Source of the DNA: Pseudomonadota bacterium
GTDB lineage: Bacteria; Pseudomonadota; Gammaproteobacteria; Steroidobacterales; Steroidobacteraceae
Assembly (NCBI GenBank): GCA_021780395.1
Contig: JAJXYU010000099.1
Span: forward strand, 1-26,795
Direction: 5' to 3'
DNA length: 26,795 bases
Shown here: one piece after another, positions 15,870 to 25,520 of the stretch
Position numbering within the stretch: position 1 is the first letter of the stretch
Layout: every line of letters begins with the position of its first letter
Made by a program: the position numbers and the translations under genes
Notes under the pieces: model-generated
What the model saw: only the letters and a program-made list of their open reading frames with translations
What the model was told of the DNA's origin: nothing
The model's database searches: none

Positions 15870-16821
15870 AGGCCTGGACGATGCGCTGTACCAGCGGGTG
15901 ACGAACCACGTCGCGCGAACTGAACATCGTGAACGCGATCCCGGGCACGTCCCGCAGGATGTCGATCACGGTCCGCAGACCCGACTGCTTCGCGGTCGGC
16001 AGGTCGGTCTGGGTGATGTCGCCGGTCACGACGGCCTTCGAGCCGAAACCGATCCGCGTGAGGAACATCTTCATTTGCTCGTTGGTGGTGTTCTGCCCCT
16101 CGTCGAGGATCACGAACGAATCGTTCAGGCTCCGCCCACGCATGAACGCGAGCGGGGCGACTTCGATCACGTTGCGCTCGATCAGCTTCGCGACCCGCTC
16201 GAAACCCATCATCTCGTACAACGCGTCGTACATCGGGCGCAGGTACGGATCGACCTTCTGGGTCAGATCGCCCGGGAGGAAGCCCAGCCGTTCACCGGCC
16301 TCGACCGCCGGGCGGACGAGCACGATCCGACGGACGCGTTCGTCCTGGAGCGCCTCGACCGCGCAGGCGACCGCGAGATAGGTCTTGCCGGTACCCGCAG
16401 GTCCGATCCCGAAGGTCAGGTCGTGCGTGCGCACGTTGTGCAGGTAGTCGAGCTGGCTGCGCCCCCGGGCGCGCACCGCGCCGCGCGTGGTGCGCACTTT
16501 CAGTTCCCCCGGCGCGGTGGCCGAGACCCCGGGGTCCTGTGCCTCGCCCATCGCGACTTCCTGCAGGGCCAGGTGCACGCGCTCCGGATCGATCGGCTCG
16601 CGGTGCGAGCGCTCGTACAGGGAGCGCAGCACCGCTTCGGTGCGACGCGCGACCGGCTCCTCGGCGACGATCTGGAACCGGTTGGCCCGACGACGGATCT
16701 CGACGCCGAGGCGACGCTCGATCTCGTGCAGATGCGCGTCCAGCGGTCCGCAGAGTTCGGCGAGCCGCACGTTGTCCGACGGTTCGAGGATCACCTCGTG
16801 GATCGGCGGGGCGACGCTCAC
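15829..16821 (-). CDS. ybeZ: PhoH-like ATPase YbeZ
   Basis: A 330-residue PhoH-family P-loop protein (E. coli YbeZ is 346). Walker A is GPAGTGKT (140-147) and Walker [10 protein letters not shown] (236-244), with the conserved [19 protein letters not shown] and GDITQTDLP segments; an N-terminal KH-like region precedes the ATPase. YbeZ is thought to work with YbeY on RNA. The start is a GTG at 16821 that overlaps the miaB stop (GTGA), supported by homology from residue 3 onwards; the frame is open far upstream but only antisense of miaB. It lies between miaB and ybeY as in many proteobacteria. Confidence 0.95.
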   Translation of the reverse strand: MSVAPPIHEVILEPSDNVRLAELCGPLDAHLHEIERRLGVEIRRRANRFQIVAEEPVARRTEAVLRSLYERSHREPIDPERVHLALQEVAMGEAQDPGVSATAPGELKVRTTRGAVRARGRSQLDYLHNVRTHDLTFGIGPAGTGKTYLAVACAVEALQDERVRRIVLVRPAVEAGERLGFLPGDLTQKVDPYLRPMYDALYEMMGFERVAKLIERNVIEVAPLAFMRGRSLNDSFVILDEGQNTTNEQMKMFLTRIGFGSKAVVTGDITQTDLPTAKQSGLRTVIDILRDVPGIAFTMFSSRDVVRHPLVQRIVQAYESSASAPTPEPP

Positions 16822-18167
16822 GGCGTCGGTTCCCCGACGAGCCGCCCCCGGAGCGAGTTCGGCAGCGCTTCGGTGATCACGACGTCGACGAAGCGATCGA
16901 TCAACGCGCTCGCGCGACCCGGCGGCGGATCGAAGTTCACCCAGCGGTTGTTGTCGGTGCGGCCCGCGAGTTGCCGCGCATCCCGCTTGGAGGGGCGCTC
17001 GACCAGCACGCGCTGGCGGGTGCCGACCATGCGCGCCGAGATCGCGTACGCCTGCTCCGACAGCCGTTGCTGCAATGCAATCAACCGTCGCTGCTTGACC
17101 TCGGCCGGCACCTCGTCCGCCAGCGCGGCCGCCGGCGTCCCCGGGCGCCGGCTGTAGAGGAAACTGAAACTCTGGTCGAATCCCGCATCCACGACGAGTT
17201 GCATCGTCGCCTCGAAATCCGCGTCCGTCTCCCCGGGAAAGCCGACGATGAGGTCCGTGGAGATGCTGATGTCGGGGCGAACCGCACGGAGCTTGCGGAG
17301 CTTGTGCTTGTATTCGAGCACCGTGTGGCCGCGTTTCATCGCCGCGAGGATCCGGTCCGAGCCGCTCTGGACCGGGAGGTGCAATGCGTGAGTGAGCTTC
17401 GGCACGTTCGCGTACGCTTCGATCAGGCTGTCGTCGAAATCCAGCGGATGGGACGTCGTGAACCGGATCCGCTCGATCCCGCCGATCGCCGCGACGTAGT
17501 GGATCAGGGTCGCGAGATCGGTCCCGGCGCCATCCGCGGCGACCCCGCGGTAGGCATTCACGTTCTGCCCGAGCAAGGTGACCTCCCGGACGCCCTGGGC
17601 CGCGAGCCGCGAGATCTCGGCGAGCACCGAGTCGAACGGGCGACTGATCTCCTCGCCCCGCGTGTACGGAACGACGCAGAAGCTGCAGTACTTGCTGCAT
17701 CCTTCCATGATCGAGACGAATGCGGTCGCCCGCTCGGCGCGCGGTTCCGGCAATCGGTCGAATTTCTCGATCTCGGGGAAGCTCACGTCGACCTGGGAAC
17801 GGCCGCTGCGCTTCGCGCGACGGATCATCTCGGGCAGCCGGTGCAGCGTCTGCGGCCCGAACACCAGGTCGACGAACGGGGCACGCGCGGTGATCCCCTC
17901 GCCCTCCTGGCTCGCGACGCACCCGCCGACCCCGATGAGGACCTGGGGTCGCTGTTGCTTGAGCAGACGCCACTCGCCGAGCAGCGAGAACACCTTGTCC
18001 TGCGCCTTTTCGCGGACCGAACAGGTGTTCATGAGCAGCACGTCCGCCGCGGCCGGATCATCGGTGAGGCTCATGCCTTCGGCGGCCAGGAGCACGTCCC
18101 GCATCTTGTCGGAGTCGTACTCGTTCATCTGGCAACCGAACGTCTTTATGTAGAGGAGTCCCGGCAT
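16818..18167 (-). CDS. miaB: tRNA-2-methylthio-N6-dimethylallyladenosine synthase
   Basis: A 449-residue radical-SAM methylthiotransferase that adds the 2-methylthio group to i6A37 of tRNA. The N-terminal MTTase domain holds C12 ([15 protein letters not shown]), C49 ([10 protein letters not shown]) and C83 ([11 protein letters not shown]), which bind the auxiliary cluster. The radical SAM motif is C157-x3-C161-x2-C164 ([18 protein letters not shown]). [21 protein letters not shown] and [13 protein letters not shown] are typical, and a TRAM domain ends the protein (about 380-445). The ATG at 18167 is chosen by homology to the start [12 protein letters not shown]. It is first of the long minus-strand operon and is divergent from def, with only 38 nt between. 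Confidence 0.97.
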   Translation of the reverse strand: MPGLLYIKTFGCQMNEYDSDKMRDVLLAAEGMSLTDDPAAADVLLMNTCSVREKAQDKVFSLLGEWRLLKQQRPQVLIGVGGCVASQEGEGITARAPFVDLVFGPQTLHRLPEMIRRAKRSGRSQVDVSFPEIEKFDRLPEPRAERATAFVSIMEGCSKYCSFCVVPYTRGEEISRPFDSVLAEISRLAAQGVREVTLLGQNVNAYRGVAADGAGTDLATLIHYVAAIGGIERIRFTTSHPLDFDDSLIEAYANVPKLTHALHLPVQSGSDRILAAMKRGHTVLEYKHKLRKLRAVRPDISISTDLIVGFPGETDADFEATMQLVVDAGFDQSFSFLYSRRPGTPAAALADEVPAEVKQRRLIALQQRLSEQAYAISARMVGTRQRVLVERPSKRDARQLAGRTDNNRWVNFDPPPGRASALIDRFVDVVITEALPNSLRGRLVGEPTP

Positions 18168-18189
18168 AGGCTCATCGTGAAAAGGTCGA

Positions 18190-18205
18190 TAAGATACCCG
18201 CAACC
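18190..18205 (+). promoter_or_regulatory. -10-like box close to the def start
   Basis: TAAGAT (18190-18195, in GATAAGATAC) lies 10 nt before the def ATG, and no ribosome-binding site is present. If used as a -10 box, the transcript would be leaderless or nearly so. No good -35 is seen. Confidence 0.25.
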
Positions 18206-18739
18206 ATGGCGATTCGCGACGTTCTGAAAATGGGCGATCCTCGGCTCCTGACGGTCGCCGCGCCCGTGGAGGCGTTCGGCACGCCGGCGCTCGAGGCGCT
18301 GGTCGCCGACCTGTGGGACACGATGCACCACCAGGACGGAGCCGGTCTCGCCGCACCGCAAATCGGCGTCGGACTGCGCGTCGTGGTCTTCGCGGTCGAC
18401 CGCAACCCGCGTTACCGGGACGCCGAATCCGTGCCGGCGACGGTGCTGATCAACCCGGTGCTGACCCCGATCGGCGAGGAGCAGGAGGACGGCTGGGAAG
18501 GCTGCCTGTCGGTCCCCGGTCTGCGCGGCCTCGTCCCGCGCTATCGTCGGCTCCGGTACGTCGGCTTCGCCGCCGACGGATCCCGGATCGATCGCACGGT
18601 CGACGGCTTCCATGCGCGTGTCGTCCAGCACGAGGTCGATCACCTCGACGGCATCCTCTACCCGCGCCGCATCCGCGATCTGACCCGATTCGGATTCACC
18701 GACGCCCTGTTTCCCGGGGAAGCCATCGCCGACGATTGA
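18206..18739 (+). CDS. def: Peptide deformylase
   Basis: A 177-residue metalloenzyme that removes the formyl group from the N-terminal methionine of new proteins. The three family motifs are intact: [10 protein letters not shown] (45-54), EGCLSVPG (98-105, metal ligand Cys100) and HEVDHLDG (142-149, ligands His142 and His146, catalytic Glu143). Length matches bacterial deformylases. It stands alone between divergent miaB and convergent ssb, away from its common partner fmt, so it may be a second copy. The gap to ssb (28 nt) has no visible terminator. Confidence 0.95.
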   Translation: MAIRDVLKMGDPRLLTVAAPVEAFGTPALEALVADLWDTMHHQDGAGLAAPQIGVGLRVVVFAVDRNPRYRDAESVPATVLINPVLTPIGEEQEDGWEGCLSVPGLRGLVPRYRRLRYVGFAADGSRIDRTVDGFHARVVQHEVDHLDGILYPRRIRDLTRFGFTDALFPGEAIADD

Positions 18740-18767
18740 CGCCCGCGGACGACCGAACGGAGCGGCG

Positions 18768-19220
18768 CTAGAACGGGATGTCGTCGTCGAAGTCCTCTTT
18801 CCCGGTGGCCGGCGCCGGGGTCTGATCGTACTCGTCGCGCGGCGGCGCCCCCGCCGACCCACGCTCGCCCGGACCCGTGCCGCCGCGGCCACCGAGCATC
18901 TGCATGTTGTCGGCGACGATCTCGGTCGTGTACCGATCGTTCCCTTGCTTGTCCTGCCACTTGCGGGTGCGCAACCGCCCTTCGACGAACACCTGCGAAC
19001 CCTTGCGCAGGTACTCGGCGGCGATCTCCGCGAGTCGCCCGAAGAACGCGATGTTGTGCCACTCGGTCCGCTCCTGCTGGGCGCCGGTGGCCTTGTCCTT
19101 CCAGGATTCGCTGGTCGCGATCCGCACGTTCGTGACCGTCATGCCGCTCGGCATCGAGCGGGTCTCGGGATCCGCCCCGAGGTTGCCGATCAGGATCACC
19201 TTGTTGACTCCGCGTGCCAT
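18768..19220 (-). CDS. ssb: Single-stranded DNA-binding protein
   Basis: A 150-residue SSB with an N-terminal OB fold (about 1-110; [65 protein letters not shown]) and a short Gly/Pro-rich linker leading to the acidic tip DFDDDIPF that recruits replication and repair proteins. The ATG at 19220 has GGAG upstream. It is divergent from uvrA across 77 nt, the classic ssb/uvrA arrangement. Confidence 0.96.
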   Translation of the reverse strand: MARGVNKVILIGNLGADPETRSMPSGMTVTNVRIATSESWKDKATGAQQERTEWHNIAFFGRLAEIAAEYLRKGSQVFVEGRLRTRKWQDKQGNDRYTTEIVADNMQMLGGRGGTGPGERGSAGAPPRDEYDQTPAPATGKEDFDDDIPF

Positions 19221-19281
19221 CGCTAGCTCCGGTTGGTGGGCGCCGGCGCGATTGTACACCGCTCGCGGAGCCTTCGCGGGG

Positions 19282-19297
19282 TATGATATCGGGTCCC
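19282..19297 (+). promoter_or_regulatory. -10-like box close to the uvrA start
   Basis: TATGAT (19282-19287) lies 10 nt before the uvrA ATG, and no ribosome-binding site is visible. No matching -35 was found at 16-18 nt. This may mark a leaderless or very short-leader transcript. No LexA-type CTGT-N8-ACAG box is present in the ssb/uvrA gap. Confidence 0.3.
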
Positions 19298-22177
19298 ATG
19301 CACGAGATATGCATCCGCGGCGCCCGGACCCACAACCTCAAGAACATCGACCTCGATCTGCCGCGGGGCCGGCTGATCGTGCTGACCGGTCCCTCCGGCT
19401 CGGGCAAGTCCTCGCTCGCGTTCGACACGATCTATGCGGAAGGCCAGCGCCGCTACGTCGAGTCCTTGTCGACCTATGCCCGGCAGTTCCTCTCGATGAT
19501 GGAGAAGCCGGACGTCGACGCGATCGACGGCCTGTCGCCCGCGATCGCGATCGAACAGAAGTCGACGTCGCACAACCCGCGCTCGACGGTCGGCACCGTC
19601 ACGGAAGTTTACGATTACCTGCGGCTCCTGTACGCGCGCACCGGCACACCGCGCTGCCCCGACCACGGGATCGACCTCTCCGCCCAGACCGTGAGCCAGA
19701 TGGTCGACGCGGTGCTCGCGGTCCCGCCGGGCACCGCGCTCCTGTTGCTCGCGCCGGCGGTCGCCGCGCGCAAGGGCGAGCATGCCGGGGTGATCGAGGA
19801 ACTGCAGTCCGCCGGCTTCCTGCGCGCGCGGATCGACGGCGCGATCGTCGAGCTCGGCGACGCGCCGAAGCTCGACCCGCGGCGCAAGCACGACGTCGAG
19901 GCGATCGTCGACCGCTTCAAGGTCCGCGCGGACCTCGCGCAGCGGCTCGCCGAGTCCTTCGAGACGGCGCTGCGCATCGGCGAAGGCATCGCGAAGATCG
20001 CGTTCGCGGACGAGCCCGAGCGCCCCGAGATCGTGTTCTCCGACCAGTTCGCGTGCCCGGTCTGCGGCTACGCGCTGAGCGAGCTCGAGCCGCGATTGTT
20101 CTCGTTCAACAGTCCCGTCGGTGCCTGCGAGGGCTGCGACGGCCTCGGCACCCAGTCGTTCTTCGATCCGGCGAAGATCGTCGCGAATCCCCGCCTGTCG
20201 CTCGCCGCCGGCGCGGTCCGCGGCTGGGACCGGCGCAACACGCATTACTTCCAGATGATCCAGTCGCTCGCGCGTCATGCCCCGTTCGACGTCGAGGCGC
20301 CGTTCGCGTCCCTGACGGACGCGGCCAAGGAGCTGCTGCTCTACGGCAGCGGCGAGGAGCCGATCGAGTTCAAGTACCTCGACGGCCACGGCGGCGCGGT
20401 GCGCCGCCGCCATGCGTTCGAGGGCATCGTGCACAACCTCGAGCGCCGCTACGCGGAGACCGAGTCGGCCGCGGTGCGCGAGGAGCTCGCGAGATTCCGT
20501 TCCACGCGCGCGTGTCCGCAATGCCGGGGAACGCGCCTGAACCGCGCCGCGCGGCACGTGTTCGTCGCGGGCCGCAGCCTTCCGCAGGTCGCCGCGCTCT
20601 CGGTCGACGAGGCGCGTCGCTTCTTCGAGGCGGTCACGGTCGGCGGCTGGCGCGGCGAGATCGCCGCGAGGATCGTCAAGGAGATCGCCGATCGACTCGC
20701 ATTCCTCGCGAACGTGGGGCTCGGATACCTCACGCTCGATCGCAGCGCGGACACCCTGTCCGGCGGAGAGGCACAGCGCATTCGTCTCGCGAGCCAGATC
20801 GGCTCCGGGCTCGTCGGGGTGATGTACATCCTCGACGAACCCTCGATCGGCCTGCACCAGCGCGACAACCAGCGCTTGCTCGACACCCTCGCCAGGCTCC
20901 GCGATCTCGGCAACACGGTGATCGTCGTGGAACACGACGAGGACGCGATCCGCCAGGCCGACCACGTCGTCGATCTCGGCCCCGGCGCCGGGGTGCACGG
21001 CGGACGCGTGGTCGCGCAGGGCACGGCGCAGGAAGTGGCGGCCCGGCCGGAATCGATCACGGGTCGCTACCTCAGCGGGGCACTGCGGATCGAAGTGCCG
21101 GGCCAACGGCGGCGCGCCGATCCGAAGCGCCTGTTGCGCATCGTCGGCGCGCACGCGAACAATCTGAAGTCCGTGACCGCGGAGTTCCCGATCGGCCTGC
21201 TCACCTGCGTGACCGGCGTGTCCGGGTCGGGGAAGTCGACCTTGATCAACGACACCCTGTATCGAGCGGTGGCGGCGCGGCTGAGCCGCGGCCCGGCCTC
21301 GGGGGGACGCTTCGAACGGATCGACGGACTCGAACACGTCGACCGGGTGATCGAGATCGACCAGAGCCCGATCGGCCGCACGCCGCGCTCGAACCCGGCA
21401 ACCTACACCGGACTCTTCGCCCCGATTCGCGAGATCTTTGCGACGATGCCCGAGGCGCGCGCGCGCGGCTACGGATCCGGGCGCTTCAGCTTCAATGTGA
21501 AGGGAGGCCGCTGCGAGGCCTGTCAGGGCGACGGCGTGATCAAGGTCGAGATGCACTTCCTCGCGGACGTGTACGTGCCCTGCGACGTCTGCCGCGGCCA
21601 GCGGTACAACCGAGAGACCCTCGAGGTGCGCTTCAAGGGCAAGAACATCCACGAGGTGCTCGAGATGACGATCGAGGAGGCGGCGCCGTTCTTCGCGGCG
21701 GTACCGACCGTGCACCCGAAGCTGCAGACGATGCTCGATGTGGGCTTGTCCTACGTGCGGCTTGGCCAGAGCGCCACGACGCTGTCCGGCGGAGAGGCTC
21801 AGCGCGTGAAGCTGTCCCGCGAACTGTCCAAGCGGGCGACCGGGCGCACGCTCTACATCCTCGACGAACCGACCACCGGTCTGCACTTCGCCGACATCGC
21901 CTTGCTGCTGAAGGTGCTGCAGCGCTTGCGGGACGAGGGCAATACCGTGGTCGTGATCGAACACAACCTCGACGTGATCAAGACCGCCGACTGGGTCGTC
22001 GACCTCGGCCCCGAGGGCGGCGACGGTGGCGGACGGATCGTCGCGACCGGCACCCCGGAGACGATCGCCGGCGATCCCGCGTCGATCACCGGGCACTACC
22101 TGAAGGCGACGCTCGAGCGGGACGGCATGGCGCTCGCGCAGCCCGCGGATCGGCCGTCGCGCAAGCGCCGCGCCTGA
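19298..22177 (+). CDS. uvrA: Excinuclease ABC subunit A
   Basis: A 959-residue damage-recognition ATPase of nucleotide excision repair (E. coli UvrA, 940). Walker A sites are GPSGSGKSS (31-39) and GVSGSGKST (640-648). Two ABC signatures LSGGEAQR precede [14 protein letters not shown] and [14 protein letters not shown]. Zinc modules are C253/C256/C277/C280 ([18 protein letters not shown]) and C739/C742/C762/C765 ([14 protein letters not shown]). The start at 19298 fits [16 protein letters not shown]; an in-frame ATG five codons earlier is possible. The C-terminal 15 residues are a basic tail. It leads a plus-strand run; the next gene begins 17 nt after its stop. Confidence 0.97.
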   Translation: MHEICIRGARTHNLKNIDLDLPRGRLIVLTGPSGSGKSSLAFDTIYAEGQRRYVESLSTYARQFLSMMEKPDVDAIDGLSPAIAIEQKSTSHNPRSTVGTVTEVYDYLRLLYARTGTPRCPDHGIDLSAQTVSQMVDAVLAVPPGTALLLLAPAVAARKGEHAGVIEELQSAGFLRARIDGAIVELGDAPKLDPRRKHDVEAIVDRFKVRADLAQRLAESFETALRIGEGIAKIAFADEPERPEIVFSDQFACPVCGYALSELEPRLFSFNSPVGACEGCDGLGTQSFFDPAKIVANPRLSLAAGAVRGWDRRNTHYFQMIQSLARHAPFDVEAPFASLTDAAKELLLYGSGEEPIEFKYLDGHGGAVRRRHAFEGIVHNLERRYAETESAAVREELARFRSTRACPQCRGTRLNRAARHVFVAGRSLPQVAALSVDEARRFFEAVTVGGWRGEIAARIVKEIADRLAFLANVGLGYLTLDRSADTLSGGEAQRIRLASQIGSGLVGVMYILDEPSIGLHQRDNQRLLDTLARLRDLGNTVIVVEHDEDAIRQADHVVDLGPGAGVHGGRVVAQGTAQEVAARPESITGRYLSGALRIEVPGQRRRADPKRLLRIVGAHANNLKSVTAEFPIGLLTCVTGVSGSGKSTLINDTLYRAVAARLSRGPASGGRFERIDGLEHVDRVIEIDQSPIGRTPRSNPATYTGLFAPIREIFATMPEARARGYGSGRFSFNVKGGRCEACQGDGVIKVEMHFLADVYVPCDVCRGQRYNRETLEVRFKGKNIHEVLEMTIEEAAPFFAAVPTVHPKLQTMLDVGLSYVRLGQSATTLSGGEAQRVKLSRELSKRATGRTLYILDEPTTGLHFADIALLLKVLQRLRDEGNTVVVIEHNLDVIKTADWVVDLGPEGGDGGGRIVATGTPETIAGDPASITGHYLKATLERDGMALAQPADRPSRKRRA

Positions 22178-22194
22178 CGCCGGGGAGCGCAGCC

Positions 22195-22761
22195 ATGGAC
22201 GTCTATTTGATCCGCCACACCCGGCCCGACGTGGATCCGGAGGTTTGCCACGGCCGTCTCGACGTGCCCCCGGCCGCCGATTTCCCCGCCGGCGCGCAGC
22301 ACGTCCTCGCAGCGCTGCCGGCCGCCACGCCGCTCGTCACGGCCGCGGCGTGCCGCTGCCGTCGCCTCGCGGACCACCTGGCCGAGGCGCTCGGATCGAG
22401 CGTCAGCGTGGACGACCGCCTGCGGGAGATGGACTTCGGTCGCTGGGAAGGCCGCCGCTGGCGCGACATCCCTCGCGCGCAGACCGATGCGTGGAGCCGC
22501 GAGTTCTGGAGCCAACCGCCGCCGGACGGCGAGTCGTACGCGTCGATGCACGCGCGGGTCGCCGCGGCCTGGGAAGCGATGCTCGCCCGGTCCGATGAGG
22601 CGCTCGCGGTGGTCGGACCGATCGGCCCGCTGCGGGCGTTGCTGACGATCGCGCTCGATTTGCCACCGGAAGCCTTCGTGCGGGTGCACCTCGACCACGG
22701 CGGGGTCACCAAGCTCTCGGATGCGACCGGCGGATGGCGCCTGGACTACTCGAACCGCTGA
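22195..22761 (+). CDS. Histidine-phosphatase-fold protein, second catalytic His missing
   Basis: A 188-residue protein of the phosphoglycerate-mutase-like histidine phosphatase family, closest in pattern to CobC-type alpha-ribazole phosphatases (start LIRHTRPDVDPEVCHGRLDVP, like their RHxRPDV...CYGRTDxPL). His8 of the RH motif, a pocket arginine (R54/R56) and Glu78 in LREMDFGRWEG are present. The second catalytic histidine, normally in a VVxHGGxIR motif, is replaced: the segment here reads VVGPIGPLRALL, with Pro142 at the His position. The SxxR motif is also weak (TAAACRCRR). It may be a pseudo-enzyme or have altered chemistry. The ATG follows GGGGAG by 7 nt. It lies between uvrA and pyrD with no cobalamin genes in the window. 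Confidence 0.8.
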   Translation: MDVYLIRHTRPDVDPEVCHGRLDVPPAADFPAGAQHVLAALPAATPLVTAAACRCRRLADHLAEALGSSVSVDDRLREMDFGRWEGRRWRDIPRAQTDAWSREFWSQPPPDGESYASMHARVAAAWEAMLARSDEALAVVGPIGPLRALLTIALDLPPEAFVRVHLDHGGVTKLSDATGGWRLDYSNR

Positions 22762-22798
22762 ATCGGATGATCACCATGCGCAAACCGGAGCCGACACG

Positions 22799-23857
22799 AT
22801 GCGGCGACTGATCCGAACCGTGGAACAGGCGGCGATCGGCGCAGCCCTTCCGCTGCTGCGACGTCTGGACCCGGAACGGGCGCACGGGCTCGGACTCGTC
22901 GGCCTGCAGTGCCTGCGCCCGCTCTGGCCGCGCCCCGCGCCGCGCCGCGCGCTCGCACTCGACTGCGCGGGCCTGCATTTCGAGCATCCGCTCGGACTCG
23001 CCGCCGGCTTCGACAAGAATGCCGACTACCTCGATGCGCTCGGTGCACTCGGCTTCAGTCACGTCGAGATCGGAACCGTGACGCCACGGCCGCAGCCGGG
23101 AAATCTGCGGCCGCGGATGTTCCGCCTGAGTGCCGAGCGGGCACTCGTGAACCGGATGGGATTCAACAACAAGGGTGCCGAGTACGTCGCCTCCCGCCTC
23201 GAACGGCGCGCGTACCAGGGCATCGTCGGGATCAGCATCGGCAAGAACGCCGACACGCCGATCGAACGCGCCGGCGACGACTACCTCGCGGTCTTCCGAC
23301 GGCTGTTCAGCTACGCCGACTACTTCGCGGTGAACGTGTCCTCCCCGAACACGGCGAGGTTGCGCGAACTGCAGGACCGGAGCGCGCTGGAGCGGGTCGT
23401 CGGCCCGCTCGTCGAAGCCCGGACGGAGTTCGTGCGCCGTGGGAGCCGGCGCGTCCCGATCTTCGTGAAGATCGCGCCCGATCTCGACGCCGAAGCGCTC
23501 GACCGGCTGGCCGACCAGATCCCGGCACTCGCAGTCGACGGCGTGATCGCGACCAACACCTCGAACCGGCTGCAGCCGTTCGACGCGGCGCTGCCGCCCG
23601 GCATCACCGGCGGGCTGAGTGGCGCGCCGCTGCATGCGAAGTCGATTGCGGCGATCACCCGCCTTCGCGCGCGACTGCCCCGCGATTTTCCGATCGTCGG
23701 CGTCGGCGGGATCTTCGACGCCCGTTCGGCGCTCGCGACGCTCGCGGCCGGCGCGAACCTGATCCAGGTCTACACGGGGTTCGCCTATCGCGGACCGATA
23801 CTGGTCGAGGAGATCCTCGACGCCCTCGAGCGTCGGGAGGGGGACGGCGGTGGCTGA
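22799..23857 (+). CDS. pyrD: Dihydroorotate dehydrogenase, class 2 (quinone)
   Basis: A 352-residue membrane-associated FMN enzyme that oxidises dihydroorotate to orotate in pyrimidine synthesis and passes electrons to quinone. The N-terminal amphipathic helices (about 1-45) that dock on the membrane mark it as class 2. FMN and substrate motifs: GLAAGFDKNAD (66-76), EIGTVTPRPQPGN, NRMGFNNKG (118-126), GISIGKN, NVSSPNT (179-185, catalytic Ser182), FVKIAPDL, TNTSNR, GGLSGAPL and VGVGGIFD. The start at 22799 follows GGAG by 8 nt; an ATG at 22776 is out of frame. The gap from the phosphatase gene is 37 nt. Confidence 0.96.
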   Translation: MRRLIRTVEQAAIGAALPLLRRLDPERAHGLGLVGLQCLRPLWPRPAPRRALALDCAGLHFEHPLGLAAGFDKNADYLDALGALGFSHVEIGTVTPRPQPGNLRPRMFRLSAERALVNRMGFNNKGAEYVASRLERRAYQGIVGISIGKNADTPIERAGDDYLAVFRRLFSYADYFAVNVSSPNTARLRELQDRSALERVVGPLVEARTEFVRRGSRRVPIFVKIAPDLDAEALDRLADQIPALAVDGVIATNTSNRLQPFDAALPPGITGGLSGAPLHAKSIAAITRLRARLPRDFPIVGVGGIFDARSALATLAAGANLIQVYTGFAYRGPILVEEILDALERREGDGGG

Positions 23858-23893
23858 GCGCGCGCACGATGCTATCGTATCGATCCGGACTCA

Positions 23894-24529
23894 ATGCATC
23901 CCGAGGGGCAGACCGTGAAGCAACGAACCGCCGTGAACACTCGACGCCGCGTCGGCCGCCGTGACGCCGAAGAGGCCATCCGCACCCTGCTGCGGTGGGC
24001 CGGCGAGGACCCGAGCCGCGAGGGCCTGCGCGACACGCCGAAACGCGTGGTGAGCGCGTACGCGGACTGGTTCTCCGGCTACTCGGTCGACCCCGGCGCG
24101 TATCTGCGGCGCACGTTCGAGGAGGTCGAGGGCTATGACGAGATGGTCGTGCTGCGCGACATCGCCTTCGAATCGTTCTGCGAGCACCACATGGCACCGA
24201 TCATCGGCCGCGCACACATCGGTTACCTGCCGACCGACCGGGTCGTCGGAATCAGCAAGCTCGCGCGCGTGGTCGACGGCTTCGCGCGCCGCTTCCAGGT
24301 CCAGGAAAAGCTCACGGCGCAGATCGCGGCCTGCATCAACGAAGTACTGAAGCCGCGCGGCGTCGGCGTCGTGATCGACGCCGTTCATCAATGCATGACG
24401 ACGCGCGGGGTGCACAAGCGGGGCGTGTCCATGGTCACGAGCAGCATGCTCGGGACGTTCCGCAAGGACGGCAGCACGCGCGCCGAGTTCCTGCGTTTCA
24501 TCGACATCGAACGCAAGGGCGCCTCCTAG
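23894..24529 (+). CDS. folE: GTP cyclohydrolase I
   Basis: A 211-residue (204 from the alternative start) zinc enzyme that converts GTP to dihydroneopterin triphosphate, the first step of folate and pterin synthesis. Zinc ligands appear in [12 protein letters not shown] (Cys and His) and [15 protein letters not shown] (Cys). [32 protein letters not shown] is typical. Start choice is open: ATG 23894 has no clear ribosome-binding site, whereas the in-frame GTG at 23915 is preceded by GAGGGG at 6 nt. A short dyad ACGAT-GCT-ATCGT (23866-23878) lies upstream. The last codon region shares CTAG with the convergent zinc-ribbon gene. Confidence 0.96.
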   Translation: MHPEGQTVKQRTAVNTRRRVGRRDAEEAIRTLLRWAGEDPSREGLRDTPKRVVSAYADWFSGYSVDPGAYLRRTFEEVEGYDEMVVLRDIAFESFCEHHMAPIIGRAHIGYLPTDRVVGISKLARVVDGFARRFQVQEKLTAQIAACINEVLKPRGVGVVIDAVHQCMTTRGVHKRGVSMVTSSMLGTFRKDGSTRAEFLRFIDIERKGAS

Positions 24530-24942
24530 GCGCGGCGATCGGCGGCGGACCGCGGCCCGTTCGGGGCCGCCTGAGCGCTCGGCGCGCCCTCCGCGGCGGG
24601 GATCAGCTCGACCGACAGGCTGTAGCCATGCCGCTCGCCCGGCGCGATCGCGCCGACCCCGACGACTTGCCGCGCGATGCGCTCGCCGAGCCGATTGGTG
24701 ATCGTCACCACCACGCAGTACTCGCAGCTCTGTTCGACGGATTCGTGGCCGATCGTCCCCTCGATGCGCATTGCGATCCGACCCGCCGGTCGCGCTCCGC
24801 CGGCGGACGGGCCGCCGGCCGACGGATTGAATCGCAAATGATGCTGGCACGCGGGGCACACGCTCGCGCTCGCGAGGATCGTGGCCTTGCAATGAGGGCA
24901 GACTCGCGTTGCGCCGATCGATCCCTGGCGCGCGGCGCTCAT
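24526..24942 (-). CDS. Zinc-ribbon protein of unknown function
   Basis: A 138-residue protein. The N-terminus holds a double CxxC zinc ribbon, CPHC (15-18) and CPAC (29-32), as in many DZR-type domains. A Gly/Ala/Pro-rich linker (about 40-56) leads to a beta-rich domain (57-120; [47 protein letters not shown]) with another cysteine pair C73/C76. No signal peptide or membrane helix. Its ATG overlaps the bactofilin stop (ATGA), so the two are translationally coupled; its TAG stop shares CTAG with the folE stop. I do not recognise a named family. Confidence 0.8.
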   Translation of the reverse strand: MSAARQGSIGATRVCPHCKATILASASVCPACQHHLRFNPSAGGPSAGGARPAGRIAMRIEGTIGHESVEQSCEYCVVVTITNRLGERIARQVVGVGAIAPGERHGYSLSVELIPAAEGAPSAQAAPNGPRSAADRRA

Positions 24943-25439
24943 CGGCCGCTGTCGAGCTTCGGCGGCTTCTCGTCTCCCCATCCGAATTCGACGTGTCCCC
25001 GCATCCGCGAACCGGCCGCGACGGTGATCGATCCGGCCTTCACGTCGCCGACGATCACGCCACCGTCGAGCACGTCGACGCGCTTCGCCGATTCGATGTT
25101 GCCCTGCAGTTCGCCGCCGACGACCACGACACCGGCGAGCACCTGACCCGTCAGGTGCGCGCCCGGCTCGATGTTGAAGTTGCCGTCGATGCGCACGTCG
25201 CCCTTGAATCGGCCCGCGATACGAACGTTGCCCGATCCCTCGATCTTGCCTTCGATCGTGATGTTCGCGGCGATCATCGAGTCGCCGCCGTCGACGGGTT
25301 CGCGCGCCTTGCGCGCCGCGGGCGGCGGGGGCGCCAGGGGCGCCGGGGGCGGTTCAGGCGTCGGCCGATCGATCGGCGGGGACGACCCCGAGGGGTGTGC
25401 GGTTGGGGTCGGTGTGGTGATTTCCTTCCAGAGCGCCAT
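24939..25439 (-). CDS. Bactofilin (polymer-forming cytoskeletal protein)
   Basis: A 166-residue bactofilin. A Pro-rich flexible N-terminus (about 8-45) precedes the right-handed beta-helix domain (about 56-155) with repeating hydrophobic turns (ITIEGKIEGSGNVRIAGRFKGDVRIDGNF, LAGVVVVGGELQGNIESAKRVDVL, VKAGSITVAAGSRMRGHVEF). Such proteins self-assemble into filaments at the membrane and scaffold cell-shape or polar machinery. The ATG follows GGAGGGAGG by a suitable distance. It is coupled to the zinc-ribbon gene and lies 81 nt downstream of the MMPL transporter gene on the same strand. Confidence 0.92.
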   Translation of the reverse strand: MALWKEITTPTPTAHPSGSSPPIDRPTPEPPPAPLAPPPPAARKAREPVDGGDSMIAANITIEGKIEGSGNVRIAGRFKGDVRIDGNFNIEPGAHLTGQVLAGVVVVGGELQGNIESAKRVDVLDGGVIVGDVKAGSITVAAGSRMRGHVEFGWGDEKPPKLDSGR

Positions 25440-25520
25440 CGCGTTGCCTCCCTCCGGTGACGTTGAGCCTGTCGAAGATCGGAAGATTAACCGCGGTTCA
25501 GGATTCCGCCCCAGTGTCTT

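Noticed and set aside
19221..19297. Possible SOS (LexA) box between ssb and uvrA
   Set aside because: No CTGT-N8-ACAG or close variant is present. A lineage-specific LexA motif cannot be excluded but nothing supports one.
19223..22096. 957-codon minus-strand frame opposite uvrA
   Set aside because: Pure antisense shadow of a strongly conserved gene; no motif or ribosome-binding site.
18877..22194. Long plus-strand open frame upstream of and in phase with the histidine-phosphatase gene
   Set aside because: It overlaps uvrA in a shifted frame and is Arg-rich low-complexity; only the part from 22195 has family features and a ribosome-binding site.
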